Part shown: in pieces, positions 7,647-14,731 of the stretch
Numbering within the stretch: the stretch's first letter is position 1
How the letters are laid out: every line of letters begins with the position of its first letter
Notes under the pieces: model-generated
What the model was told of the DNA's origin: nothing
Databases searched by the model: none
What the model saw: only the letters and a program-made list of their open reading frames with translations
Assembly: GCA_011051745.1 (NCBI GenBank)
Contig: DRKO01000230.1
Coordinates: forward strand, 1-17,632
Direction of reading: 5' to 3'
From: Chloroflexota bacterium
Lineage (GTDB): Bacteria; Chloroflexota; Anaerolineae; Aggregatilineales; UBA3940
Length of the DNA: 17,632 nt
Position numbers and translations under genes: made by a program

Positions 7647-8587
7647 GAAGGGCACTTTCTTTCCAGACAGGACAGGATCAAATCATGACAGCGATCTGCC
7701 TCTATGGCAACGGCGACTCTTGCCGTGCCGTTCCCCTGCCCCTCCTCCAGAGGCTTCAGGGCCGTGATCCCGCGCCGGGCGGGGTCGGCGAGCTCAACGT
7801 TCACGGAGGCGTTCACATACGTGATGAGCGTTTCGTCAAGCAGTGCAGCCACCGCGACCGCGTCATGCAGAGCACAGCCGCCCTCTTCCCAGCCCTCGGC
7901 TTCCACAACGTCAATCCAGCCGGGGGCCTGCGACTTGAGGAGGCGGAGGGCGCGGTCATCATCCGGCAGGCGGGCGAAATCATGCCGCGAGAACAGAACC
8001 TGACGGGTCACTTCCAGTCCCAGCAGGCGCAGCGGCCACCCTGCTGAGAAGACGATATGAGCCGCTTCCGGGTCACAGCGGACGTTGAACTCAGCGGTTG
8101 GGGCGGCGTGGCCGAACGACCCTCCCATCGCGACCACCTCACGCACGGAGTGCACAATATCCGGCGCAAGGCGCGCCGCGATTGCCAGATTGGTTAGCGG
8201 GCCGAGGGCCAGCACACTGACTTCGCCGGGGGCAGCCCGCACCGTTTCGATCAGCAACTCGACGGCGGTCGGCAGAGTATCCCCGCCGGGCCAGGGCGGC
8301 GTTGGCCCGTAGCGTGACTGCCACTCCGCAAACCACGAGGGGTCCTCGATCAGAGGCAGCCCGACTCCCCTCCCCACCGGCGTTTCCTCATGGCCGAGGC
8401 GAGACAGCAGACGACGGGCGTTGTGGGTGGCCTGCTCGACCGGTACATTACCGTACACCGTCCCTACCCCCCGGACATCCAGCGTGGGAGCGTGCATAAG
8501 CATGATGAGCGCCGCTCCATCGTCAATCTCCGCGCCGGGGGTCCCCAGGCTGATATCCGTGTCCACAAAAACGGGTTGCGTCATCAT
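7643..8587 (-). CDS. Nucleoside hydrolase, His-type, with enlarged Asp loop
   Basis: This is a 314-residue member of the inosine/uridine-preferring nucleoside hydrolase family. It keeps the catalytic His (H241-D242, CALHDAVAVAAL), the group I arrangement. It also keeps ALGPLTNLAIAARL (residues 127-140), MGGSFG (154-159) and TAEFNVRCDPEAA (164-176). Its Asp cluster is unusual: D9 and D11 are separated from D22 and D23 by ISLGTPGAEI, where the usual spacing is DTDPGIDD. The calcium-site loop is thus about seven residues longer. Substrate preference is not clear, but it belongs to a different class from the hydrolase at 3399-4313. The start is uncertain: ATG 8587 and ATG 8584 are adjacent, and no good ribosome site lies between them and the hairpin at 8601-8633. 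It overlaps the PfkB kinase by 4 bases. Confidence 0.9.
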   Translation of the reverse strand: MMTQPVFVDTDISLGTPGAEIDDGAALIMLMHAPTLDVRGVGTVYGNVPVEQATHNARRLLSRLGHEETPVGRGVGLPLIEDPSWFAEWQSRYGPTPPWPGGDTLPTAVELLIETVRAAPGEVSVLALGPLTNLAIAARLAPDIVHSVREVVAMGGSFGHAAPTAEFNVRCDPEAAHIVFSAGWPLRLLGLEVTRQVLFSRHDFARLPDDDRALRLLKSQAPGWIDVVEAEGWEEGGCALHDAVAVAALLDETLITYVNASVNVELADPARRGITALKPLEEGQGNGTARVAVAIEADRCHDLILSCLERKCPS

Positions 8588-8600
8588 CGGCGCTTGTTGC

Positions 8601-8633
8601 AAAAAGCTGGCTAAGGACGCCCCCTTAGCCAGC
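8601..8633 (-). terminator. Intrinsic-terminator-like hairpin inside the operon
   Basis: GCTGGCTAAGG (8606-8616) and CCTTAGCCAGC (8623-8633) are perfect 11-base inverted repeats around a 6-base loop. Read on the minus strand the stem is followed at once by five T (plus-strand A at 8601-8605). This is the form of a Rho-independent terminator. It lies between the end of permease 2 and the start of the second nucleoside hydrolase, so it could reduce transcription of the catabolic genes relative to the transporter. The T tract is short, so read-through is likely. Confidence 0.65.
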
Positions 8634-8661
8634 CTCTATCACGCGAACGGTTGCCCCTTTG

Positions 8662-9657
8662 CTAATCCGTGCCGCTGGCCGGGCTGGTGGCTCCCTCCGG
8701 GGAAGTCTGGGGTGACTGAAGCTGTGTCTGAAAGCGACGGCGGGCGAGCATCTGGCCGACTTTCTCACGCAGGGCGACCAGCACCAGCACGACCAGAGTC
8801 GTGAAGTGGGGGATAAGCTGGGCGAGATTGGGCGGCAGGTCGGTGACGTTCTGGATGCGGACGGCAAAGGCATCGGCAAAGCCGAAGAAGAGTCCGGTGA
8901 AGAAAGTGGCAATCGGGTGATTGAACCCGAACAGGGCCGCCGTGATGGCCGTCCAGCCACGCCCGTTGCTCATGTTGCGGGTGAACAGCTTCAGGTGTCC
9001 CACAGAGAGGAAAGCTCCGCCCATTGCAGCCAGCATACCGGAGATGACGAGCGCGAACGTCTGAACGCGCCGCGAGTTGATCCCCACCGTCTCGGCGGCC
9101 TCTTTATTCTCCCCCACGGCCCGGACATGACGGCCAAACTTGGTGTGGAAAAGGATAAAGTAAAGCGCAATGGCGGCAAACCAGGAGAAGTAAACGATGA
9201 AGTTGTAGCCGTTCAGGATGTCGCCGAGCACGGGGATGTTCTTCAGCACCGGAATCTGAATATCCGGCACGCGCTGGATGCTGGGATCGGACCACGAGCC
9301 AACCTGCCCGAACAGGACGCGCATAAAGTACACTGTTAGCTCGAGGATGAGCATGTTCAGCGCGATAGCCAGAATGATCAGGTCAACCTCGTAACGATGG
9401 TACAGGAACGCGAAGAGCAGCCCCAGAAGCCCGCCCGCCATCATTGCGATGACAATCCCGATGTAGGTATTGCCGACGTAAAAGGCAACCACGATGGCGA
9501 GGAACGCGCCGAGGAGCATCTTGCCTTCCAGCGCGAGGTTGAGGACACCTGCCCGGTTACAGAGGGCTCCTCCCAGCGCGGCCAGAATGATCGGCGTGGC
9601 AAGCCGGATGCCGCTGTTGAGCAACTGAAATGTCAGAATATCCGTGAAGTTTCCCAT
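8662..9657 (-). CDS. BMP-family nucleoside ABC transporter permease 2 (NupQ/YufQ-like)
   Basis: This 331-residue integral membrane protein is of the branched-chain/ribose type ABC permease family (BPD_transp_2). It has many hydrophobic segments, beginning near residue 18. The family motif AGVLNLALEGKMLLGAF is at residues 36-52. A second conserved stretch near the C-terminus runs SNGRGWTAITAALFGFNHP. The C-terminus is a hydrophilic tail rich in Gln, Ser and Pro. It forms a heterodimeric pore with the gene upstream. ATG 9657 shares one base with the stop of permease 1 (TGATG), so translation is coupled. It lies beside a BMP-type binding protein and a double ATPase, the gene set of nucleoside importers such as B. 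subtilis NupNOPQ. The terminator-like hairpin follows its stop. Confidence 0.92.
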   Translation of the reverse strand: MGNFTDILTFQLLNSGIRLATPIILAALGGALCNRAGVLNLALEGKMLLGAFLAIVVAFYVGNTYIGIVIAMMAGGLLGLLFAFLYHRYEVDLIILAIALNMLILELTVYFMRVLFGQVGSWSDPSIQRVPDIQIPVLKNIPVLGDILNGYNFIVYFSWFAAIALYFILFHTKFGRHVRAVGENKEAAETVGINSRRVQTFALVISGMLAAMGGAFLSVGHLKLFTRNMSNGRGWTAITAALFGFNHPIATFFTGLFFGFADAFAVRIQNVTDLPPNLAQLIPHFTTLVVLVLVALREKVGQMLARRRFQTQLQSPQTSPEGATSPASGTD

Positions 9658-10757
9658 CAGGCTTTCTCCCCTACAGAGTCCCGTCCCCGTACCCGATCAA
9701 TAAAGCGGCGGATGGCGTCAATGTTATCCTGATACAGCTTTCGCGCGGCGACGAAAAGGATCATCAGGGCGATGATAGAGCCACCCAGTTCGCGCGGGAT
9801 GCCCTCCTGAATCTGCAGGCCGAGCTGGGCCCCCAGACGAACACCCGCGAACAGGATGGCAACGATGACCACCCCGACCGGATGGGACTGCCCCAGAATG
9901 GCAACCGAAAGGCCGTCGAAGCCGAGCCCTACCGAGAAGCCCTGCAGAATACGATGGTGAACCCCCAGAACCTCGATCGCGCCGGCCAGACCGGAGACCG
10001 CCCCGCTGAGGAGCATCGCCCGGATCGCTGCGCGGTCGCTTGGAATTCCGCCGAACAGGGCAAAGCGCAGGGACTGGCCCGCCATCCGTTGCTCGTAGCC
10101 GGGGGTTAGCCGCCAGAGATAGATCAACGTTATTACGGCGACGCCTATCGCGATGACAAACCCGACCCCCCACTTTGAGCCGGGCAGGAACGTGGCTAGC
10201 TGCGCCGATTCAAGAATGGTAGGGGAACGGGCAACCGAGCCACGATCGGCCCGCAGGGGGAAGTTCACGACGTACTCGATAAATAGAATCGCAATGGAGT
10301 TCATCACAATCGTGGAGATGATCTCGTTCACGCCCAGCTTGACTTTCAGCACGCCGGGTAACCACCCGTATGCCGCACCGGCGGCCATCGCAACGAGCAT
10401 GATAAAGATCGGGTGAATCACCGGCGGCAGGGCGATCGCATATCCCAGCCAGGCGGCGATGATCGAGCCCATCAGCATCTGTCCTTCCTGCCCGATGCTG
10501 AAAATCCCTGAGCGGAAGGCGATCACGGCTGAGAGGCCGGTCAGGATGAGAGGAGTGGCTCTCTCCAGCGTGGTGAAGAACGCGCAGCGTGTCAGTTCAT
10601 GGCAGCCGAACCCGCTGGAGAACAGAGTCCGGTAGGCCTGAAGTGGGGGCGTGTCGGTAAACAGCACCAGAATCGCGGCCACAAGCAAGCCGGAGAGGAC
10701 GGCGAGAACGGGAACAAGTATCGCGTCGAAAATACGCTGTCGAAGTTCTTTGTCCAT
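9657..10757 (-). CDS. BMP-family nucleoside ABC transporter permease 1 (NupP/YufP-like)
   Basis: This 366-residue permease is the partner of the one that follows it. A short basic N-terminus precedes the first membrane segment (about residues 13-33). Family motif: FRSGIFSIGQEGQMLMGS (81-98). A later block, HRILQGFSVGLGFDGLSVAI, is typical of this subfamily. An extracytoplasmic loop carries two Cys (C52 and C59) that could form a disulfide. ATG 10757 is preferred: GAAGGG is suitably placed before it, whereas the alternative GTG at 10766 would sit directly against that site. The ATPase gene ends 36 bases upstream. The pair should move a nucleoside or related compound inward; specificity is not readable from the permease. 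Confidence 0.9.
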   Translation of the reverse strand: MDKELRQRIFDAILVPVLAVLSGLLVAAILVLFTDTPPLQAYRTLFSSGFGCHELTRCAFFTTLERATPLILTGLSAVIAFRSGIFSIGQEGQMLMGSIIAAWLGYAIALPPVIHPIFIMLVAMAAGAAYGWLPGVLKVKLGVNEIISTIVMNSIAILFIEYVVNFPLRADRGSVARSPTILESAQLATFLPGSKWGVGFVIAIGVAVITLIYLWRLTPGYEQRMAGQSLRFALFGGIPSDRAAIRAMLLSGAVSGLAGAIEVLGVHHRILQGFSVGLGFDGLSVAILGQSHPVGVVIVAILFAGVRLGAQLGLQIQEGIPRELGGSIIALMILFVAARKLYQDNIDAIRRFIDRVRGRDSVGEKA

Positions 10758-10793
10758 TATAGTCACCCTTCTTGAGGCAGGTAAGCCGACCGA

Positions 10794-12344
10794 CTATGAA
10801 GCAGCCGCTTTCATAGACCTGGCCGTCTCTTGCAGCGTTCCTCCTGCCATCAATATACCGATCTCTTCTTCCGTAGCCGTGGCTGCATCCAGCTCGCCCT
10901 GTATCTGGCCCCGGTACAGGACGACGATCCGGTCGCTCAGCGACATGATCTCGTCCAGCTCGACTGAGACCAGCAGGATGCCCGCCCCCTCTGCGCGGGC
11001 GTCGAGCAGGGTCTGGTGCACGAATTCTATGCTGCCGACATCGAGGCCACGTGTCGGCTGGTTTGCGATAATGAATTTGGGGTTGCCTGAAAGTTCACGT
11101 CCGACGACAACCTTCTGCATATTTCCGCCGGAGAGCGTGGCGATGCTGCCGCCCGGACGTGCCCCCGCGATGGAGAATTTCTCAATAATCGAAGCCGAAA
11201 AGTCGCGGATTGCCCGCCGGAGCAAGAATCCCATCCGATTAAAACGGGGGAGTTTATAACGGGAGACGATCAGGTTTTCGTCGAGGTTGGCCTCCAGGTT
11301 CAGGCCAACCTGGATGCGATCCTCCGGGATATGTGCCATGCCGAGATGCCGACGCTGGTAGACATCCAGACGGTTGATCTCCTTGCCCAGGAAGTAGAGC
11401 TTCCCCCCGTCCAGAGGACGCATTCCGGCGATCGCTTCGACCAGTTCGGTTTGTCCGTTGCCGCTCACGCCTGCCACGCCCAGGATTTCGCCCTCGCGCA
11501 CCTGAAGTGACAGGTTCAGGACGGCAGGGACCCCGCTTGCACTCGCGACGGTGACATCCTTCGCCTCAAATACGACCTCGCCCGGTCTGGCTTCAGGCTT
11601 TTCCAGCTGGAGGATCACCTCGCGCCCGACCATCATACGGGCCAGTTCCGGGATACTGGTGTCGGAGACCTTCTTGGTTCCCATCATCCGACCGCCACGC
11701 ATCACGCTTACACGGTCGGCAACGTGCATCACCTCGACCAGCTTGTGCGTGATGAAGATGATCGTGTAGCCGAGCTTCGAGAGGTTTCGGACGATGCGTA
11801 TCAGCTCCCCGACCTCTTGGGGCGTCAGGACGGCGGTCGGCTCATCCAGAATCAGAATTTTGGCCTCGCGCTGGAGCACTTTCAGAATCTCGACTCGCTG
11901 CTGCATCCCGACGGGGAGATCGCGGACATGAGCGGTTGGGTCGACCGGCAGGCCGTACTGCTCGGCCAGCCTGGCGACGGCCTCGTTCTCATCCCTCTGC
12001 CGCAGAACGCCGAAGGTGCTTGGCTCGATCCCGAGCATGATATTCTGGGCCACCGTAAAGGACGGCACCAGCTTGAAGTGCTGGTGAACCATGCCGATCC
12101 CCAGCCGGATGGCGTCGTCCGGGTGGCCGATGGAAACCTTGTTGCCGTCCAGGAAAATCTCTCCGGAGTCCGGCTTGACGAGGCCGTAGAGAATGTTCAT
12201 CAGGGTTGTTTTACCCGCGCCATTCTCGCCGACCAGGGCATGGACTTCCCCCGCCTCTACCGTGAAATCAACGTTATTGTTCGCCAGAACGTCTGAGGAG
12301 GGGAAATATTTGGTGATGCCTTTCATCTCAAGCGCAAGTGCCAT
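10794..12344 (-). CDS. BMP-family nucleoside ABC transporter ATPase (double NBD, NupO/YufO-like)
   Basis: This 516-residue protein has two fused ATP-binding domains. Domain 1 is complete: Walker A GENGAGKTT (residues 39-47), Q-loop region MVHQHFKLV (85-93), a signature in the LPVGMQQRVE form (143-152) and Walker B LILDEPT (164-170). Domain 2 has the canonical LSGGNMQK (404-411) but a degenerate Walker A (GVSGNGQTE, 292-300) and a Walker B in which Asp-Glu are replaced (IIANQPT, 425-431). It therefore probably does not hydrolyse ATP. This asymmetry is a known trait of BMP-type importers and is not a sign of decay. A GGAGGAG at 12352-12358 lies 7 bases before the ATG. The stable hairpin at 12361-12395 separates it from the binding-protein gene. 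Confidence 0.93.
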   Translation of the reverse strand: MALALEMKGITKYFPSSDVLANNNVDFTVEAGEVHALVGENGAGKTTLMNILYGLVKPDSGEIFLDGNKVSIGHPDDAIRLGIGMVHQHFKLVPSFTVAQNIMLGIEPSTFGVLRQRDENEAVARLAEQYGLPVDPTAHVRDLPVGMQQRVEILKVLQREAKILILDEPTAVLTPQEVGELIRIVRNLSKLGYTIIFITHKLVEVMHVADRVSVMRGGRMMGTKKVSDTSIPELARMMVGREVILQLEKPEARPGEVVFEAKDVTVASASGVPAVLNLSLQVREGEILGVAGVSGNGQTELVEAIAGMRPLDGGKLYFLGKEINRLDVYQRRHLGMAHIPEDRIQVGLNLEANLDENLIVSRYKLPRFNRMGFLLRRAIRDFSASIIEKFSIAGARPGGSIATLSGGNMQKVVVGRELSGNPKFIIANQPTRGLDVGSIEFVHQTLLDARAEGAGILLVSVELDEIMSLSDRIVVLYRGQIQGELDAATATEEEIGILMAGGTLQETARSMKAAAS

Positions 12345-12360
12345 GAAACTGCTCCTCCAT

Positions 12361-12395
12361 CTCCGGCCCTGGGATAGGGCACCCCAGGGCCGGAG
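12361..12395 (-). promoter_or_regulatory. Strong stem-loop between binding-protein and ATPase genes
   Basis: CTCCGGCCCTGGG (12361-12373) and CCCAGGGCCGGAG (12383-12395) are perfect 13-base inverted repeats with a 9-base loop. On the minus strand the stem is followed by the ATPase ribosome site and not by a T tract. It is therefore more likely to protect the 3' end of the binding-protein mRNA or limit read-through than to terminate fully. Hairpins at this point are a common way to make more binding protein than membrane components. Confidence 0.6.
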
Positions 12396-12416
12396 GGATC
12401 ACATTACCCCTGCGAA

Positions 12417-13565
12417 CTACTCGTTCATAAACGGATCGCACACGGGGGTAGGATTGAGTGCGTCGCAGACTTCGTACTCGCCGTTGAGGATCCGTTCGCG
12501 GTAGTCCTGAACCATCGCCTGGACCTCAGGCAGCTTGGCGACCATATCCTCAGGCCCCTCTTCCTCGAAGGTTGTCGAACCCTCGTCCCACGAGAGGCCC
12601 GCGGCCCCATCTGCCATCCCCAGACGTGTAAAGCCACCCTCGAACGTGCCGTTGACGACTGACTCGATCAGCAGGTAGGTGGTCACGTCAACGCGCTTGA
12701 TCATCGAAACGATGACGTGGCCGGGCTGGATGAAGTCCTGATTGGAGTCAACGCCGATGGCGAAGTTGCCGGTCTGAGCGGCGGCTTCCAGCACGCCCTC
12801 GCCGGAACGGCCTGCTACCTGATAGATGATGTCCGCGCCCTGCTCATACTGGGCCAGTGCGCTCTCCAGACCGAGGGTCGGGTTGGAGAAGTCGAAGCCC
12901 AGATAGCTGACGAGCACTTCACAGTCGGGGCAGGCTTCCAGCACGCCCTGCTTGTAGCCGTAGAAGAACTGGTTCAGCGCGGGCGCGTCACCGCCGACGA
13001 CGGCGCCAACGATGCCGGTGTCGGTCATAGCGCCGGCGACCAGCCCGACCAGGAAGCTGGACTCGTGCACGTCAATCTGGTAAGCGGCCAGATTGTCAGG
13101 CAGTTCCTCTGCGAAGACATCTGACGGTGCGCCGAAGAGCTGATCGGGATATTCCTCGGCCAGCCCGATCAGCAGGTCTGCGTCAATCGCAAGGCCCAGG
13201 ATCAGGTCGTAGCCCTGCTGGATGGCGCCCCGCAGTGCTGCCTCATGCTCCGAGACACCGTTGGTCTCGATGATGTCGCAGTCCACGGGCAGTTCCTCGT
13301 TTGCACGCTCAATGCCACGGGCTGCCGAGTCGATGAACGAGCGGTCGCCGAGCGGGTTGGGGGTGATGAGAGCACAGGTGATCACCGTCTCCTCTTCGGC
13401 AGGAGCGGCTTCTTCTTCGGCGGGCGCTGCTTCTTCCTCAGCCGGAGCAGCTTCCTCCTCGGCGGGGGCTGCCCCCTCCTCGGCGGGCGCGGGAGCCCCG
13501 CAACCGAGCAAGAGCAGGGCAAACACGAGGAGTGCAAAGACGATCAACAGATTGTGGCGTTTCAT
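12417..13565 (-). CDS. BMP-family nucleoside-binding lipoprotein
   Basis: This 382-residue substrate-binding protein is of the BMP (basic membrane protein, PnrA/NupN) family. The N-terminus is a lipoprotein signal: basic MKRHN, a hydrophobic core, then LLGC with the lipidated Cys at residue 22. A low-complexity linker of five seven-residue repeats (APAEEEA type, residues 26-60) tethers the binding domain to the membrane. The domain begins near residue 62 (VITCALITPNPLGDRSF) and shows the family blocks IYQVAGRSGEGVLEAA and IGVDSNQDF. Known BMP proteins bind purine or other nucleosides, so a nucleoside ligand is likely. It is the first gene of the minus-strand transporter run. GGAGAGAGG lies just before the ATG. 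The candidate promoter is in the 261-base gap upstream. Confidence 0.93.
   Translation of the reverse strand: MKRHNLLIVFALLVFALLLLGCGAPAPAEEGAAPAEEEAAPAEEEAAPAEEEAAPAEEETVITCALITPNPLGDRSFIDSAARGIERANEELPVDCDIIETNGVSEHEAALRGAIQQGYDLILGLAIDADLLIGLAEEYPDQLFGAPSDVFAEELPDNLAAYQIDVHESSFLVGLVAGAMTDTGIVGAVVGGDAPALNQFFYGYKQGVLEACPDCEVLVSYLGFDFSNPTLGLESALAQYEQGADIIYQVAGRSGEGVLEAAAQTGNFAIGVDSNQDFIQPGHVIVSMIKRVDVTTYLLIESVVNGTFEGGFTRLGMADGAAGLSWDEGSTTFEEEGPEDMVAKLPEVQAMVQDYRERILNGEYEVCDALNPTPVCDPFMNE
13386..13490 (-). repeat. Five 21-base in-frame repeats encoding the lipoprotein linker
   Basis: Five consecutive 21-base units encode the APAEEEA-type heptads of the binding lipoprotein (residues 26-60). 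Third-codon positions vary between units, so this is an older array and not a fresh slippage product. The units keep the frame and should act as a flexible acidic spacer. Confidence 0.8.
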
Positions 13566-13628
13566 AGTTTCCTCTCTCCTTTAAGGTATCTGTGGAAGTC
13601 GAACTCTTTCTGCGTTTGTGGTCTGTCA

Positions 13629-13657
13629 GGTATCTTTATTCTCCCTCCTTCTGTAAA
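13629..13657 (-). promoter_or_regulatory. Candidate promoter for the transporter operon
   Basis: On the minus strand, TTTACA (13652-13657; 5 of 6 matches to the -35 consensus) and GATACC (13629-13634; 3 of 6) are 17 bases apart, about 60 bases before the lipoprotein ATG. The -10 is weak and the call is tentative. The rest of the 261-base gap (13566-13826) shows no clear riboswitch or small gene. Confidence 0.3.
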
Positions 13658-13826
13658 ACACCTCCCGGTTGGGCTGGCTTACGAGATATCAGGAATTATC
13701 GGGTTAAGACTTACCCAGGGGCTGTGGCCTGATCGGCCCCACCCTGTCGGATGGCTCGCCGGATGATGGGCGAGTTGACATTTCTTCCCTGTGGCGCTTA
13801 ACTGCGGGAAACGTCCAGGTGAAGGT

Positions 13827-14549
13827 TTATGCTTGCAACTGAGCCATTAGATCACGGATCTTCTTTGTGCCCGCACGCAGTATCTCTTCTCTCAGTTGAG
13901 CCCCATACGCCGCAGATGCACGACGTGGATAACGACGATGCAAATAAGGTGGCAGACCCTCCATAGTTAGCTCGATGGTCTCCGGGGCCTGTGACATCTC
14001 CACCAGATCGGGGTGGTAATGCTGCATGAGAGATGTCTCGAACTCCGCAGCATGATCACCTGCAAAGTGCCAGGTTTCCTCAACATCCTCGCCGGTCTGG
14101 ACCTTATCCTCCAGCAGATGTACCTCGGTCAGAAAGTAGGCTTCGATCCCTCTGGCCTGCTCAATCCCGCGCTGGATCGCGTCGAAGTGTTCCGTTTCAA
14201 AATGGCCGCTGAATAGCAGCGCGGCCCTGAATCCTAATCCGGCGAGGCCGTTCAGTACGTCCGCAATAAGGCTTTCCAGCGTCTTTTCGGAAATTGTCGC
14301 TATCGTACCATAGTAGCCATCTTCGGGCGAGAGATCACGACAGACGCCATACCAGATTGGCGGGGCAATCACACAACCGGTCTCGCGGGCCAGCTCCTCG
14401 CAGATCGAGCGGCTGAGGAGACCATCAACACCGAGAGGAAGATGGTCAGCGTGCCATTCGATTGTTCCGATTGGCACAAGAGCAAGGGGATACTTAGCAA
14501 GATAGGCGCGAAGCTCACTGGGGCGGAACTCCGCGAGGTAGAGTTTCAT
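13827..14549 (-). CDS. Creatininase-family amidohydrolase
   Basis: This 240-residue protein is of the creatininase/ArfB-type metalloamidohydrolase family, whose members open cyclic amides or remove formyl groups. Conserved metal-site residues are visible: E31 and H33 in IGTIEWHADHLPLGVD (residues 28-43), D42, H116 in FSGHFE, and E169/E171 in DHAAEFETS (165-173). No signal peptide is present. The usual NGHGGN motif is replaced by SGHFETEH (114-121), so activity may differ from characterised enzymes. ATG 14549 gives the family-like start; a GTG at 14567 is possible. Neither has a clear ribosome site. The gene is on the same strand as the transporter operon but 261 bases upstream of it. A ring-opening or deformylating step on an imported base or nucleoside is conceivable but is inference only. 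Confidence 0.85.
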   Translation of the reverse strand: MKLYLAEFRPSELRAYLAKYPLALVPIGTIEWHADHLPLGVDGLLSRSICEELARETGCVIAPPIWYGVCRDLSPEDGYYGTIATISEKTLESLIADVLNGLAGLGFRAALLFSGHFETEHFDAIQRGIEQARGIEAYFLTEVHLLEDKVQTGEDVEETWHFAGDHAAEFETSLMQHYHPDLVEMSQAPETIELTMEGLPPYLHRRYPRRASAAYGAQLREEILRAGTKKIRDLMAQLQA

Positions 14550-14593
14550 ATTTGAGATACTTTGCACAGGTTATGAGGGTTCACAGGAACCGT

Positions 14594-14621
14594 TTGGCGT
14601 GAATGGTGTTGTCCGTATTAT
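14594..14621 (+). promoter_or_regulatory. Candidate promoter for the phosphodiesterase gene
   Basis: TTGGCG (14594-14599) and TATTAT (14616-14621) are 16 bases apart (4 of 6 and 5 of 6 consensus matches). A start here would give an untranslated leader of about 190 bases containing the hairpin at 14661-14681 and the palindrome at 14720-14731. Confidence 0.35.
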
Positions 14622-14644
14622 ATAACCAAAAAGTGCCACTTGAA
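14617..14644 (-). promoter_or_regulatory. Candidate promoter for the creatininase-like gene
   Basis: On the minus strand a perfect TATAAT (14617-14622) lies 16 bases after TTCAAG (14639-14644), about 68 bases before the ATG. Its -10 shares bases with the plus-strand -10 candidate, so the two divergent promoters would overlap. Confidence 0.4.
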
Positions 14645-14660
14645 AAGCCCTATCCCGGCA

Positions 14661-14681
14661 GGAGGAGAGCAACGCTCCTCC
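14661..14681. repeat. Hairpin in the divergent control region
   Basis: GGAGGAG (14661-14667) and CTCCTCC (14675-14681) form a 7-bp GC-rich stem with a 7-base loop in the predicted leader of the phosphodiesterase gene. No T tract follows. It could be a leader control element or simply chance in GC-rich DNA. Confidence 0.35.
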
Positions 14682-14719
14682 CTTTGTCCTCTCTTCGCCG
14701 CGTGGGAGCGACGCAGCCG

Positions 14720-14731
14720 GTTGCAGGCAAC
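14720..14731. promoter_or_regulatory. Possible operator palindrome
   Basis: GTTGCAGGCAAC is a perfect 5-base inverted repeat around a 2-base centre, between the predicted promoters and the phosphodiesterase start. Its size and symmetry suit a small repressor site, but only one copy was found and no regulator gene is in the window. Confidence 0.25.

Noticed and set aside
10794..12344. Decay of the second ATP-binding domain
   Set aside because: The degenerate Walker A and B of domain 2 are a normal trait of BMP-type double ATPases, and the frame is intact.
13386..13490. CRISPR-like or intergenic tandem repeat
   Set aside because: The units are in frame inside the lipoprotein gene, have no spacers, and encode a typical linker.
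13775..13803. Plus-strand promoter: perfect TTGACA with TTAACT 17 bases later
   Set aside because: It would read antisense into the creatininase-like gene, the -10 is poor (3 of 6), and no plus-strand gene follows. Chance occurrence is more likely.
13566..13826. Purine riboswitch or other leader RNA before the binding-protein gene
   Set aside because: A nucleoside transporter leader is a sensible place for one, but no conserved aptamer core or terminator/antiterminator pair could be recognised.
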